From positions 22,356 through 86,355 of the forward strand of contig CALBSG010000005.1 in NCBI GenBank assembly GCA_937927675.1: a stretch of DNA of 64,000 nucleotides, read 5' to 3'. Of this stretch, positions 41,076 through 49,748 are shown one piece after another (the stretch's first letter is position 1; every line of letters begins with the position of its first letter). Source of the stretch: an uncultured Paracoccaceae bacterium. Its GTDB lineage: Bacteria > Pseudomonadota > Alphaproteobacteria > Rhodobacterales > Rhodobacteraceae. Position numbers and translations under genes: made by a program. The notes under the pieces are model-generated. The model was not told the DNA's origin. It saw nothing but the letters and a program-made list of their open reading frames with translations, and searched no databases.

Positions 41076-41650
41076 AACGCGTTCTGCTTTTGGTTTTGGC
41101 CCTTGCCGCGTGCAAAGAGGAAACCCAAGACCTTTCCCCCATTGCTTTGACGCCGGAATCCACCGGGCATTACTGCCAGATGAACCTTTTGGAGCACCCC
41201 GGCCCCAAGGCACAGGTGCATCTGGAGGGGCTGCCCGGCATGCCGCTGTTCTTTTCTCAGGTCCGGGATGCCGTGGCCTATGCCCGTCTGCCGGAACAGG
41301 ATGGCGTGATTTTGGCCACCTATGTCAGTGACATGGGCGCGCCCGGCGCCACATGGGAGGAACCCGGCGCAACCAACTGGATCGCTGCCGAATCCGCCAC
41401 CTATGTGATGGGTTCAAGTGCCGAGGGTGGCATGGGTGCGCCAGAACTGGTGCCCTTTGCCGATCCCGCCGCCGCGGCCGCCTTTGCCGCCGAAAAGGGG
41501 GGGAAAGTGGTGCAACTGGCGCAGGTGCCGGACCGTGAAGTGATCGCCCCCGTGGCGCTGGAAGGCGACATCGGGGCCGAGGATGACACGGATTACGACG
41601 ACCGGCTCAAGGGTCTGTCGCGCAGTCTGAATGACCAGACCGGAGGATGA
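41072..41650 (+). CDS. nosL: NosL, copper chaperone lipoprotein
   Basis: A 192-residue outer-membrane or periplasm-facing lipoprotein (lipobox LALAAC, Cys14) that binds Cu(I) and delivers it to apo-NosZ. The conserved GHYCQMNLLEHPGPKAQV segment holds the Cys and Met copper ligands. The C-terminal 40 residues are acidic and include DDTDYDDR. It begins in the nosY stop codon region (ATGA); the frame open from 40991 is inside nosY and rejected. NosX starts just after its stop. Confidence 0.94.
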   Translation: MKRVLLLVLALAACKEETQDLSPIALTPESTGHYCQMNLLEHPGPKAQVHLEGLPGMPLFFSQVRDAVAYARLPEQDGVILATYVSDMGAPGATWEEPGATNWIAAESATYVMGSSAEGGMGAPELVPFADPAAAAAFAAEKGGKVVQLAQVPDREVIAPVALEGDIGAEDDTDYDDRLKGLSRSLNDQTGG

Positions 41651-41651
41651 C

Positions 41652-42566
41652 ATGCTGACGCGTCGCCGCTTTATGACAATCACCGCCACCGCGCTTGCGC
41701 TGGGGGCGACCCGCGCCGGGGCAACCCCGCGGCAGGTCTGGGCAGGCCAAGCCTTGGGCGCGCGCGCCTCGATCCGGCTTGACCATCCTGACGCGGCCGC
41801 AATTGCCGCCCGCGCCGCGAATGAGATCAGCCGTCTGAGCAGAATCTTCAGCCTTTATGAGCCGACCTCGCAATTGGTGCAGTTGAACCAGACCGGGCGG
41901 CTTGACGGCCCCGCGCCGGAATTGCTGGAATGTCTGACCTTGGCCGGCGCGGTGCATGATGCCTCGGGCGGGTTGTTCGACCCCACGATACAACCGCTTT
42001 GGGCGCTTTGGGCAGAGCGGGTGAGTATGGGCCTCCAACCGACAGCGGCAGAGCTGGCCGAAGCGCGCGGTAGGGGCGGCTGGTCTGATCTGCGGCTGGA
42101 CGCTGCGGCGATCACGCTGCGCCCCGGCATGGGCCTGACACTGAACGGCATTGCGCAGGGCTATATCGCCGACCGCATCGCCGCTTTGCTAAGTGAAGAG
42201 GGTCTGACCAACATCCTGATCGACACTGGCGAGCATCGGGCGCTTGGCCAGATGCCCGAAGGCAGACCTTGGCCCGTGACCTTGGCGCAAGGCGGCAGCG
42301 TCCCGTTGCGAGACCGCGCCTTGGCAACGTCGGCGCCCTTGGGCACTGTTTTTGATGCCGAGGGCCGGTTTGGCCATATCCTGCACCCCGCAACCGGCGC
42401 ACCTGCAACGGTGCGCTGGTCAGGGATCAGCATCAGCGCCCCGCGCGCGGGGCTGGCGGATGCGCTGTCAACGGCGGCCTGCCTTGCGGCAGACCGAAGG
42501 GCGATAGACGCCATCCTTGCGGCCTTTCCAGAGGCCACCTGCCTATCGGCGCGTCAGGCTGCCTGA
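41652..42566 (+). CDS. nosX: NosX / ApbE-family FAD:protein FMN transferase
   Basis: A 304-residue periplasmic flavin transferase that covalently attaches FMN to a Thr of NosR. It has a Tat-like signal (MLTRRRFMTITATALALG), the ApbE core with LSRIFSLYEPTSQLVQLN, the motif TLNGIAQGYIADRI and the metal-binding end ISISAPRAGLADALSTAAC. GGAGGATGAC precedes the ATG at 41652, which overlaps nothing; the frame open from 41631 lacks a ribosome site. Last gene of the nos operon; the convergent iolG-like gene ends 4 bp away, and no terminator is visible. Confidence 0.94.
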   Translation: MLTRRRFMTITATALALGATRAGATPRQVWAGQALGARASIRLDHPDAAAIAARAANEISRLSRIFSLYEPTSQLVQLNQTGRLDGPAPELLECLTLAGAVHDASGGLFDPTIQPLWALWAERVSMGLQPTAAELAEARGRGGWSDLRLDAAAITLRPGMGLTLNGIAQGYIADRIAALLSEEGLTNILIDTGEHRALGQMPEGRPWPVTLAQGGSVPLRDRALATSAPLGTVFDAEGRFGHILHPATGAPATVRWSGISISAPRAGLADALSTAACLAADRRAIDAILAAFPEATCLSARQAA

Positions 42567-42570
42567 GGCC

Positions 42571-43569
42571 TTAAAGCAGGCTGGCAAGCCGAACGGGCGC
42601 GCCGGTTTTGGCCGATTGGGTTGCGGCTTCGGCCATGGCCAAGGCGGCGACGCCATCGGCCAAGGTCACCGGCAAGGCGGAACCCGAATTGACGGCCTGC
42701 ACAAAGGCCGCCCATTCTGCCGCATAGGCGGGCATGTAGCGTTCAAGGAAGAAATAGGTGGGCTTCGCACCGGTCACACCGGCCGTCGTCGATTTCACGA
42801 CGGTATTTTCCAGCATGTTCTGCGCCTGCAAGAGCCCTTCCGAGCCCAAAAGCTCCAGTCGCTGGTCATAGCCGTAGACCGCGCGGCGCGAATTCTTGAT
42901 GACCGCGATGCGCCCGTCGGCATAGGTCAGCGTCACCACGGCAGTATCCACATCGCCCGCCGCCCCGATCTCTGGATCGACGATGGAGGTGCCGACAGCT
43001 GACACCGTAACGGGGGCCGCGCCCATGATGAAATTGGCCATGTCAAAGTCGTGGATCATCATGTCGCGGAACAGACCACCCGACACCTTGATATAGGCGA
43101 CCGGCGGCGGCGCGGGGTCGAAAGAGGTGATCGACAGAAGCTCGGTCTTGCCAATCTCGCCTTTGTCGGCGGCGGCTTTCAGGGCGGCAAAGTTCGGGTC
43201 AAACCGGCGGTTGAAGCCGATCATCACAGGTTTGCCGTTCTGCGCGACGGCCTTTTGGCAGGCTTGCGCACGGGCCAGCGACAGATCCACCGGCTTTTCG
43301 CACAGCACCGCCTTGCCCGCCGCCGTTGCCCGTTCGATCAGGTCGGAATGGGTGTCGGTCGAGGTGGCGATCAGGACCGCGTCAATCGTGGGGTCGGACA
43401 GGATAGCGTCGGTGGCCCGCGCTTCGGCCCCGTATTGCGCGGCAAGTTTGGCAGCCGCTTCGGTGTTGATGTCACTGACCGCAACAAGGCGCGATCCGGG
43501 GTTGGTGGAAATGGCGGTGGCATGCACGCCCGCAATGCGGCCTGCGCCAAGAAGTCCGACGTTCAGCAT
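42571..43569 (-). CDS. iolG: Inositol 2-dehydrogenase-like Gfo/Idh/MocA oxidoreductase
   Basis: A 332-residue NAD(P)-dependent dehydrogenase, probably oxidising myo-inositol or a derivative to a 2-keto-inositol. The N-terminal Rossmann motif is GLLGAGRIAGVHA, the catalytic Lys sits in CEKPVDLS, and the active-site pair is GGLFRDMMIHDFDMANFIMG (Asp and His). These match the IolG/MocA subgroup. It is the last gene of an eight-gene minus-strand operon with a sugar ABC importer, which supports an inositol substrate, though other cyclitols are possible. Confidence 0.88.
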   Translation of the reverse strand: MLNVGLLGAGRIAGVHATAISTNPGSRLVAVSDINTEAAAKLAAQYGAEARATDAILSDPTIDAVLIATSTDTHSDLIERATAAGKAVLCEKPVDLSLARAQACQKAVAQNGKPVMIGFNRRFDPNFAALKAAADKGEIGKTELLSITSFDPAPPPVAYIKVSGGLFRDMMIHDFDMANFIMGAAPVTVSAVGTSIVDPEIGAAGDVDTAVVTLTYADGRIAVIKNSRRAVYGYDQRLELLGSEGLLQAQNMLENTVVKSTTAGVTGAKPTYFFLERYMPAYAAEWAAFVQAVNSGSALPVTLADGVAALAMAEAATQSAKTGAPVRLASLL

Positions 43570-43583
43570 GGGTCTGATCCTGA

Positions 43584-44393
43584 TTATTGGCCGAGAGCGG
43601 CCTTGAAGGTGGAAAATTCATCATCGCTCATCGCGACGTTGTGGCGAGGTTCGGGATAGGCGGCGCTGTCAACATCGCTGCGGAATTCGCGGAAGGCGGC
43701 GATGCGTTCGGCCTGCAACCGGGCGAATTCGGCGGCGAAATTGCGATAGGTCTTGGCATGGCGCGGTTTGTGGCCATCGGTGCAGCCCAGCACATCTTCG
43801 GCAAACAGATATTGCGCATCGGCACCGGGGCCAGCCCCCATGCCCAACATCAGCATCGGAGTATTGGCACTGATGAAGGCACCCAATTGGTCCGGCACAC
43901 ATTCCAATTCGGCCCCGAAGGCGCCGATGGCTTCCAGCGTTTTGACATGGTCCCAGACCACGCGGGCCTCGGTCGCGGTTTTGCCGACAGCGCGCCATCC
44001 AGTCCAGGTGATGTAACTGGGGATCAACCCGACATGGGCCACGATCGGCACATGGTTGTCACAAAGGGTCTTCTGGATGTCGAGCGACGCCGCGCAGTAA
44101 AAGCAGTCGCCCCCCATGGCCGTAAAGTGAAAGGCGGCGCGCAGGTAATCTTCGGCGGTCGCCAGCTTGCCGTAAGGACCATAGGGCAGACCGACCTGCA
44201 CAAAGCAGTTGCCAGCCGCCTCACGCATTTCTGGGCTGAAAAAGCGCCCCTCAATCGACAGCATATGAATGCCCGCCGCATCGGCCGCCGCCGCTTCGTC
44301 CAGCGTGGTGACGTAAAGCATCGAAATCTTTTGCCCGCGCGCCTTCATGGCGCGCATATCATGGACAGAGGGGCGAGCGTTCTTGTGGACCAT
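43584..44393 (-). CDS. PanB-family protein lacking canonical active-site residues (copy 1)
   Basis: A 269-residue member of the ketopantoate hydroxymethyltransferase / PEP-mutase-like barrel superfamily. Kept from PanB are VAHVGLIPS, AVGKT, the AFGAELECVP segment with catalytic-type Glu, and GMGAGPGADAQYLFAEDVLG. Missing are the metal-binding Asp segments and the KLEGG lysine (here YCAASLD), so pantothenate synthesis is unlikely. A second copy at 57314 is also next to a MocE ferredoxin. A carbon-carbon lyase or C1-related role in cyclitol degradation is inference. Two bases separate it from the upstream isomerase gene. Confidence 0.75.
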   Translation of the reverse strand: MVHKNARPSVHDMRAMKARGQKISMLYVTTLDEAAAADAAGIHMLSIEGRFFSPEMREAAGNCFVQVGLPYGPYGKLATAEDYLRAAFHFTAMGGDCFYCAASLDIQKTLCDNHVPIVAHVGLIPSYITWTGWRAVGKTATEARVVWDHVKTLEAIGAFGAELECVPDQLGAFISANTPMLMLGMGAGPGADAQYLFAEDVLGCTDGHKPRHAKTYRNFAAEFARLQAERIAAFREFRSDVDSAAYPEPRHNVAMSDDEFSTFKAALGQ

Positions 44394-44395
44394 GA

Positions 44396-45169
44396 TTACA
44401 CCGTGAAGGCCGTGCGGAAGGCTTCAAGGGCAGCCTCCTCATCGCCCTTGGCGAAGGCTTCCATGCCGACGGGGCCGCTGTAGCCCATGCCCTTCAAGGC
44501 GCGGGCAACGCCGGCATAGTTGATCTCGCCGGTTCCCGGTTCGCAGCGACCGGGGTTGTCCGCAACCTGCACTTCGCCGATCCACGGCAGGCAGGCCTCG
44601 GTCCAGCGGATCAGGTCACCCTCGCCGATCTGGGTGTGGTAAAGGTCCAGATTGATGCGCAACTCGGGCCGGTTCACCGACGATACCAACGCCAACACAT
44701 CGGCGGTCGCACCAAAGGGGCAGCCGGGATGGTCGATCGGGTTCAGGTTTTCCAGCGTGAATTGAACACCCTCCGACGCAGCCAGATCGCAAATCCGGTG
44801 CAGGGTATCGCGGGCGCGGGTCACCATGCCGGGGGCAAATGACCCGATCTGCGGGATCGGCACGCCCATGTCGCCCAACCCCGTGCCATGCAGATTCAGC
44901 CGCTGCACGCCCAGACGCTTGCCGACCTGAACCGTCTCACGCGCCGAGGCGAGCAGCATGTCGGCCCCTTCGGCATCGGTCAGGCGACCCTGAAGATAGC
45001 CGTTCATGATGGTAAAGGTTGCCCCGGTCTTCACCAGCGCATCCACATCCCAAGCGGGCCAGTTCCACAGGCCAACGCCAAAGCCCATTTCTTTCAGGCG
45101 CGCGGCGCGCCAATCCATTGGGCGGTCGCGCCACAGCATTTCGGCGCAGGCGGCAAGTTGAAAGCTCAT
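44396..45169 (-). CDS. Hydroxypyruvate-isomerase-like TIM barrel protein
   Basis: A 257-residue xylose-isomerase-like barrel of the hydroxypyruvate isomerase/IolI superfamily. Visible strands: FQLAACAEMLW, ERNLHG-like QRLNLHGTG, FTLENLNPIDHPG, RINLDLYHTQIGEGD, EVQVADNPGRCEPGTGEINY and VGMEAFAKG. Glu, Asp, His, Glu metal ligands appear intact. The ATG at 45169 lies one base after the MocE stop; the frame open to 45193 is inside mocE. In this operon it likely isomerises a keto-inositol or its open-chain product. Confidence 0.83.
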   Translation of the reverse strand: MSFQLAACAEMLWRDRPMDWRAARLKEMGFGVGLWNWPAWDVDALVKTGATFTIMNGYLQGRLTDAEGADMLLASARETVQVGKRLGVQRLNLHGTGLGDMGVPIPQIGSFAPGMVTRARDTLHRICDLAASEGVQFTLENLNPIDHPGCPFGATADVLALVSSVNRPELRINLDLYHTQIGEGDLIRWTEACLPWIGEVQVADNPGRCEPGTGEINYAGVARALKGMGYSGPVGMEAFAKGDEEAALEAFRTAFTV

Positions 45170-45170
45170 G

Positions 45171-45482
45171 TCAGATCTCGATGTAAACCGCACCGTCTTC
45201 CACTTTTACGGGAAAGGTGCGGAGGTTGACGCAGGCGGGCGCGCGTTTGGCCTCGCCGGTTTTGTAGCAGAAGGTGGCGTTGTGCTTGGGACATTCGACA
45301 GTGCCGTCCATCACGAGACCATCGCAGAGATGCACCTTTTCATGGCTGCAAATGCCGTCCATGGCGTGGAAGGTGTCATCCTCTGAGCGTACGATGATGA
45401 AGGTCTGGCTCCCGTGGTCAAAGCGGATCAGGTCATCCAGTTCGATGTCGTCCGGGGCGCAGGCGCGTATCCAGTTGGGCAT
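45171..45482 (-). CDS. mocE: MocE-family Rieske [2Fe-2S] ferredoxin (copy 1)
   Basis: A 103-residue soluble Rieske ferredoxin. Cluster ligands are C-S-H (residues about 46-48) and C-P-K-H (about 63-66), the C-x-H...C-x-x-H spacing of Rieske proteins. It should pass electrons to an oxygenase; in the rhizopine moc system MocE works with MocD. Its likely partner here is the membrane fatty-acid-hydroxylase-type enzyme first in the same operon. The copy at 57001 is similar in length and motif (LIRFDH, CSHENVHLCDGLVMD). Confidence 0.9.
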   Translation of the reverse strand: MPNWIRACAPDDIELDDLIRFDHGSQTFIIVRSEDDTFHAMDGICSHEKVHLCDGLVMDGTVECPKHNATFCYKTGEAKRAPACVNLRTFPVKVEDGAVYIEI

Positions 45483-45496
45483 GGGTATCAGGTCCG

Positions 45497-46315
45497 TTAT
45501 GCAGCAGGGGGAGGCGGGTGGCCGTTGTGGCTGGCCATGTACCCTTCGATTTCGGCTTCAAGGCTGGCCATCGAGGCACCGCCCGCCATCAGGTCGGTGA
45601 TCTCTTCGCGGGTCTTTTCGCCCTTTTTGAAATCCGCCGCGACGGCGCCGCGGATCAACACGGCAAAATGGTCGCCCACCGCCATGGCATGCATCACCTG
45701 ATGGGTGATGAAGATCACAGCCAGACCCCGGCGCTTGGCCTCGTTCACGATGCGCAAAACGTGTGTCGCCTGTTTGACGCCCAAAGCGGCCGTCGGTTCA
45801 TCCAAAATCAGCACCCGCGCCCCGAAATGCACCGCGCGGGCAATGGCGAGCGATTGCCGCTCCCCGCCTGACAGCCCGCCGACCAGACGGTCGCCGTCGG
45901 TGATCCGGGTAATGCCCATGTCCTGCACGGCCTTTACCGCAATCGCATTGGCGCGTTTCCGGTCATAGACCCGGAACGGCCCCCAGCCCTTGGTCGGCTC
46001 AACGCCGACGAAAAAGCTGCGCCCGATGGACATCAGGGGAAAGGTGCCGCCGAACTGGTGAACGGTGGAGATGCCTGCCTCGGCCGCCACGCGGGGCGTG
46101 GGGAAGCTGACGGGTTGGCCATCCATCTCGATCACGCCGCTGGAAGGCTGATGCACCCCCGACATGATCTTGATGAGGGTCGATTTCCCCGCGCCATTGT
46201 CACCCAGAAGGCAGAGCACTTCGCCGGGCTTCACCTCCAAGGTGATGTCATGCAGCACATCAATCGGACCAAAGGATTTGTTCACACCCCGCAGGGCCAG
46301 GATCGGGGCGGTCAT
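45497..46315 (-). CDS. Sugar (inositol-type) ABC importer ATPase, importer 1
   Basis: A 272-residue single-domain ATPase of the carbohydrate-uptake (CUT2) class. Walker A GDNGAGKST, the signature LSGGERQS, Walker B ILDEPTAALG and a switch His in FITHQ are present. Single-domain CUT2 ATPases (FrcA/IatA-like) occur with inositol and fructose importers in alphaproteobacteria. It overlaps the permease gene by 4 bp (ATGA). Confidence 0.93.
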   Translation of the reverse strand: MTAPILALRGVNKSFGPIDVLHDITLEVKPGEVLCLLGDNGAGKSTLIKIMSGVHQPSSGVIEMDGQPVSFPTPRVAAEAGISTVHQFGGTFPLMSIGRSFFVGVEPTKGWGPFRVYDRKRANAIAVKAVQDMGITRITDGDRLVGGLSGGERQSLAIARAVHFGARVLILDEPTAALGVKQATHVLRIVNEAKRRGLAVIFITHQVMHAMAVGDHFAVLIRGAVAADFKKGEKTREEITDLMAGGASMASLEAEIEGYMASHNGHPPPPAA

Positions 46316-47322
46316 GCTTTGGCGCCTTTCTTCTTGGTTGTGGCCGACAGCGCCATCTTGCGGAAGGTGTTGTTCATCAAAACGGCACCCAACAGCAGGA
46401 CACCGATGATGAGCGAGGACCAGTTCCGATCAAAATCGGTGTAGTAGATGCCTTGGGTCACGATGGCGAAGGTGATGGTGCCAAAGAAGATGCCGACAAC
46501 CGACCCAAAACCCCCTGTCAGCAAGACCCCCCCGACCACGACCGAGATGATGGCGTTGAAGATGAACGATTGCCCACCGGCAACCTGGGCCGAGTTGTAA
46601 AGGATCGCCTGCGACATGCCGACAAAAGCAGCAGAGGTGGCCGACAAGACGAACAGGATGATGGTCAGCCGGTCCGTCGGAATTCCGGCATTGCGCGCCG
46701 AAACCTTGTCGCCGCCCATGGCAAAAATCCAGTTTCCGAAGGGCGAGAAGTGGACAAAGAAGATGTAAAGCGCAGTCAGTCCCAGCCACCACAGGGCCAT
46801 GACCTGCAACTGCCCCCCAAAGAGGAAATCGCCGAACATCGCCTTGGCCGGGCCTTCCACACTCAACGCGACAGAGGTGGATTTGGTGATAAGGACCGTC
46901 AGGCCCAGCACGACACCTTGCACCGCAAACAGGCTGCCCAGCGTCACGATCAGCGAGGGAACGGCGGTTTTCACCACAAGGATGCCATTCACCAGCCCAA
47001 CGATCACACCAAAGGACAGGGCCATCGCGACGCCCAGCCAGATCGGCATATCGTAATGGCCCGAGACCACAGCGACGGTCATCGCGCCAAAGGGCACCAT
47101 GGCACCCACGGAAATATCAAGTTCGCCGGCAATCATCAAAAGACCCAGCGGGATAGCGATCACCCCCAAGTTCGCCGCGACATTCAGCCAGCTGGCCATG
47201 CCTGCGGGTTTCAGAAAGGTAACCCCGCCGAAGAAGGCGAAGAAGATCAGGACGGCAATCAGGCCAAGGGCGGCCCCGGCTTCGGGGCGGCGCAAGAGGC
47301 CACCTAAGGAAGTGCTGGACAT
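46312..47322 (-). CDS. Sugar (inositol-type) ABC importer permease, importer 1
   Basis: A 336-residue CUT2-class permease (BPD_transp_2) with about nine to ten membrane helices. Typical motifs are GELDISVGAMVPFGAM near residue 70 and VVGGVLLTGGFGSVVGIFFG near residue 270. It forms the channel for the importer with the ATPase downstream and the binding protein upstream, from which it is separated by an attenuator-like hairpin. Confidence 0.93.
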   Translation of the reverse strand: MSSTSLGGLLRRPEAGAALGLIAVLIFFAFFGGVTFLKPAGMASWLNVAANLGVIAIPLGLLMIAGELDISVGAMVPFGAMTVAVVSGHYDMPIWLGVAMALSFGVIVGLVNGILVVKTAVPSLIVTLGSLFAVQGVVLGLTVLITKSTSVALSVEGPAKAMFGDFLFGGQLQVMALWWLGLTALYIFFVHFSPFGNWIFAMGGDKVSARNAGIPTDRLTIILFVLSATSAAFVGMSQAILYNSAQVAGGQSFIFNAIISVVVGGVLLTGGFGSVVGIFFGTITFAIVTQGIYYTDFDRNWSSLIIGVLLLGAVLMNNTFRKMALSATTKKKGAKA

Positions 47323-47346
47323 GGGTCAGCCCCGTATCATGTGAGG

Positions 47347-47381
47347 AAAAAAGGAGGGGACCAGCGGCAAAGCCGGTCCCC
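47347..47381 (-). terminator. Attenuator-like hairpin after binding-protein gene 1
   Basis: GGGGACC (47356-47362) pairs with GGTCCCC (47375-47381), extended by an inner GGC/GCC, with a T-rich run on the minus strand (A-rich at 47347-47352). It lies between the binding-protein stop and the permease start, and could reduce read-through so that more binding protein is made. Confidence 0.7.
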
Positions 47382-47389
47382 GATCAGGT

Positions 47390-48361
47390 TTAGCGCGCGC
47401 CGAGCTTTACGCCCGCAAGCGTGGCGTCGATGTTGGACGCATCTACGATCCCCGGGCCCGTCAGGACCGGGAAGACCGGCAAGTCGGTGCCAAAGTCGAT
47501 GCTCGAGGCCAGAAGGCTGACGGCAAGATAGGATTGCAGATAGGGCTGCTGGTCGATGGCAAAGGCTTGGGTGCCCGCCTTGATCCGATCAAGCCCAGCC
47601 TGGTTCATGTCGAACGACCCCAGTTTCGTCGCCCCGGTCTTGCCAGCCTGCTCGACGGCAATCGCGGCGCTGTCGGCGTCGCCTGCCGAGATGGTGATGA
47701 CACCGTCAATGGTCTCATCTTTCAGCAGTTCCGCCTTGATCGCTTCGGCCACGGCCGTCGCATCGCCGAAAGAGGTCGACGGCAGCGGCAGTTGCGCGCC
47801 CTTGCCACCCTTGCCGGTGACGCCATCGATCACGCCTTTGCAGCGCGCTTCGATGTTGGCGGTGCCGGGCAGGGTGTTGATGCACAACACGTTCTTTTGG
47901 CCAGCGCCGGCGAAATATTCGCCGCCCGCAACACCGGCGACATATTCATCCGAGCCGACATAGTTGATGGCGCCCAGTTCAGTGGCTTTGTCCGCGCCGC
48001 CTGCGTTCATCAAGATCACCTTGATGCCGGCCGCCATCGCGTCTTTGATCGCCGGATCTTCCGCCTCGGGCACCCAGTTCGGGATCACCAGACCGTCAAC
48101 TTCCATGGAAATGGCGGTGCGGATCAGCTGCACAACGTCGGGCGCGAAGTTGTCGTAGTTTACCAGACGCAGATAAGTCACAGTGCCGCCATTGGCCTCG
48201 ACCGCCGGGGTGGCATCGTCGATGCCCTTCTTGATGATGTTCCAAAAGGCGTCATCGTTCGACCCGCCGACCACCGCGATATCTGCCGCCATTGCGGCCG
48301 AACCTGCGGCGACCAGTGCTGTCGTTGCCAGTGCTTTGGCCATGGATTTCAGAAATGCCAT
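47390..48361 (-). CDS. Sugar (inositol-type) ABC importer periplasmic binding protein, importer 1
   Basis: A 323-residue periplasmic binding protein of the RbsB/Peripla_BP_4 class with a signal peptide (MAFLKSMAKALATTALVAAGSAAMA). The mature part starts DIAVVGGSNDDAFWNIIKKGIDDA. It supplies ligand to the adjacent permease. GGGAGGAAACGACG precedes the ATG at 48361; the longer frame to 48466 has no family-like sequence. The ligand is not readable, though iolG-like and isomerase neighbours favour a cyclitol. Confidence 0.93.
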   Translation of the reverse strand: MAFLKSMAKALATTALVAAGSAAMAADIAVVGGSNDDAFWNIIKKGIDDATPAVEANGGTVTYLRLVNYDNFAPDVVQLIRTAISMEVDGLVIPNWVPEAEDPAIKDAMAAGIKVILMNAGGADKATELGAINYVGSDEYVAGVAGGEYFAGAGQKNVLCINTLPGTANIEARCKGVIDGVTGKGGKGAQLPLPSTSFGDATAVAEAIKAELLKDETIDGVITISAGDADSAAIAVEQAGKTGATKLGSFDMNQAGLDRIKAGTQAFAIDQQPYLQSYLAVSLLASSIDFGTDLPVFPVLTGPGIVDASNIDATLAGVKLGAR

Positions 48362-48462
48362 TCGTCGTTTCCTCCCTTGGTCCGCCTCTCCCGGCGGGTT
48401 GTTGAACTTTGGTCTTCCCCTCCGCCCGGCCTCCTCTGCCGTGCGAAGGGCGATCGTTTGCG

Positions 48463-49476
48463 TCAAGCGCTGGATTTTGCGTTCATCCGGGCTTTCTTCT
48501 TTTCAAAACGCGCATTCATCCGCGCGTCGCCTTCTTTCGAGCCATCGTGCCAGTAGCCGAACCACTTATCCAAAGGGATCAACCCGTCGCCGCCGTAGTT
48601 CACCTCGAAGTATTTGTGATGCAGGTAGTGGGCGTAGGCATGGCTATCGAGCGTGCGGTCCTCGGTCAGTTCCAGCTTGTCAAAACCGATGTGCCCATTC
48701 ACCGCGCCAAATCCTGCAAGGTGCAGCTGGAACATCGCCACAATCGGGTTTGACGGGATCACAAGGTGCCAAAGCGCTACGGCGTGATAGAGGAACCCTT
48801 CCACCGGATGCATCGAAAGCGACGACCACGGCGATGGGTTGACCGAGTTGTGGTGGACCGAATGGATCCACTTATAGAGGATCGGCACATGGATCAGCCG
48901 GTGGATCAGGAAGAAATGCACCTCATGGATGGCCGGGCAAAGCAGCGTCAGCACAACCAGCCACAGCCAATTGTCCGACCATGAAAGCCACGGCACATAA
49001 CCCGAGGCAAAAGCATGCAGAAAGATCACCTGCACCAGCGTCCACAGCGGGATCGAGATGAAGAAAGATCGCAGGAAGTTGTCGATGTTCTGGCTTTTGA
49101 ACCAGAACACGTCAGATGGCTGCTCGGCCGGGAATTTCCCGTTGTATTTGAACCGCGAGCCCTGCTTTTTCTTCACATACCAGAACAGTTCAATTGCGCC
49201 GTAAAAGACAAAGATCGCTGCGGCATTGACTGCGTATAGCCACAGCGCCCAGCCCCAGCTCAGGGTTTTCAGAACCTCGACATCGGGAACCACATAGGCC
49301 CACCACAGAAGCGCTGTTGCCATGTGAAAGGCGTTCCACGGCCAGAGATATTCCGGAATCCATGCCAGAACCTTGGGCAGGCTCAACGGTTTTTGCCAAA
49401 ACGGCGGCAGGGACAGATGGGCAAACGGGGCCCAGTCACCGCGCTTGTTGCGGGTTCCGAACTTGAGATCATCCAT
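48463..49476 (-). CDS. Sterol-desaturase/fatty-acid-hydroxylase-family membrane oxygenase
   Basis: A 337-residue membrane di-iron enzyme (PF04116 superfamily) with about five helices and the histidine boxes HEVHFFLIHRLIH, HSVHHNS and HAYAHYLHHKY. Such enzymes hydroxylate or dealkylate hydrophobic or C-H substrates, taking electrons from a ferredoxin or cytochrome. The start at 49476 follows AGGAGG. It heads the operon that also holds MocE copy 1, so that ferredoxin is the likely electron donor. It would play the part MocD plays in the other module, but belongs to a different di-iron family. Divergent from lacI gene 1. Confidence 0.85.
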   Translation of the reverse strand: MDDLKFGTRNKRGDWAPFAHLSLPPFWQKPLSLPKVLAWIPEYLWPWNAFHMATALLWWAYVVPDVEVLKTLSWGWALWLYAVNAAAIFVFYGAIELFWYVKKKQGSRFKYNGKFPAEQPSDVFWFKSQNIDNFLRSFFISIPLWTLVQVIFLHAFASGYVPWLSWSDNWLWLVVLTLLCPAIHEVHFFLIHRLIHVPILYKWIHSVHHNSVNPSPWSSLSMHPVEGFLYHAVALWHLVIPSNPIVAMFQLHLAGFGAVNGHIGFDKLELTEDRTLDSHAYAHYLHHKYFEVNYGGDGLIPLDKWFGYWHDGSKEGDARMNARFEKKKARMNAKSSA

Positions 49477-49748
49477 CTGCGCCTCCTGTGTTTCACCGTC
49501 CACGGGGCAGAAAGACACCGGCACCTACGGGCCACACCCGCAGATACCGCCCCCCCCCGCGCGGGAGCCGCCTTTTGCCTGTTGGACGTCTGTTGCTGTG
49601 GGCAGGAGGTCAAACTCCGATCCTGCCGCGATGTCTGCAGATAAGCGCCTTGACGCAGATCAAATCAAGCGCCCATGATAGCGTAAACATGAATTCGTCT
49701 CATTCGTATCAGTATTGGTTCTGAATGATATGAAAAGGATCAAATCGC

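Noticed and set aside
49680..49748. Operator for LacI regulator 1
   Set aside because: Only 5-bp imperfect repeats (for example CATTC...GAATG) were seen, too weak to call.
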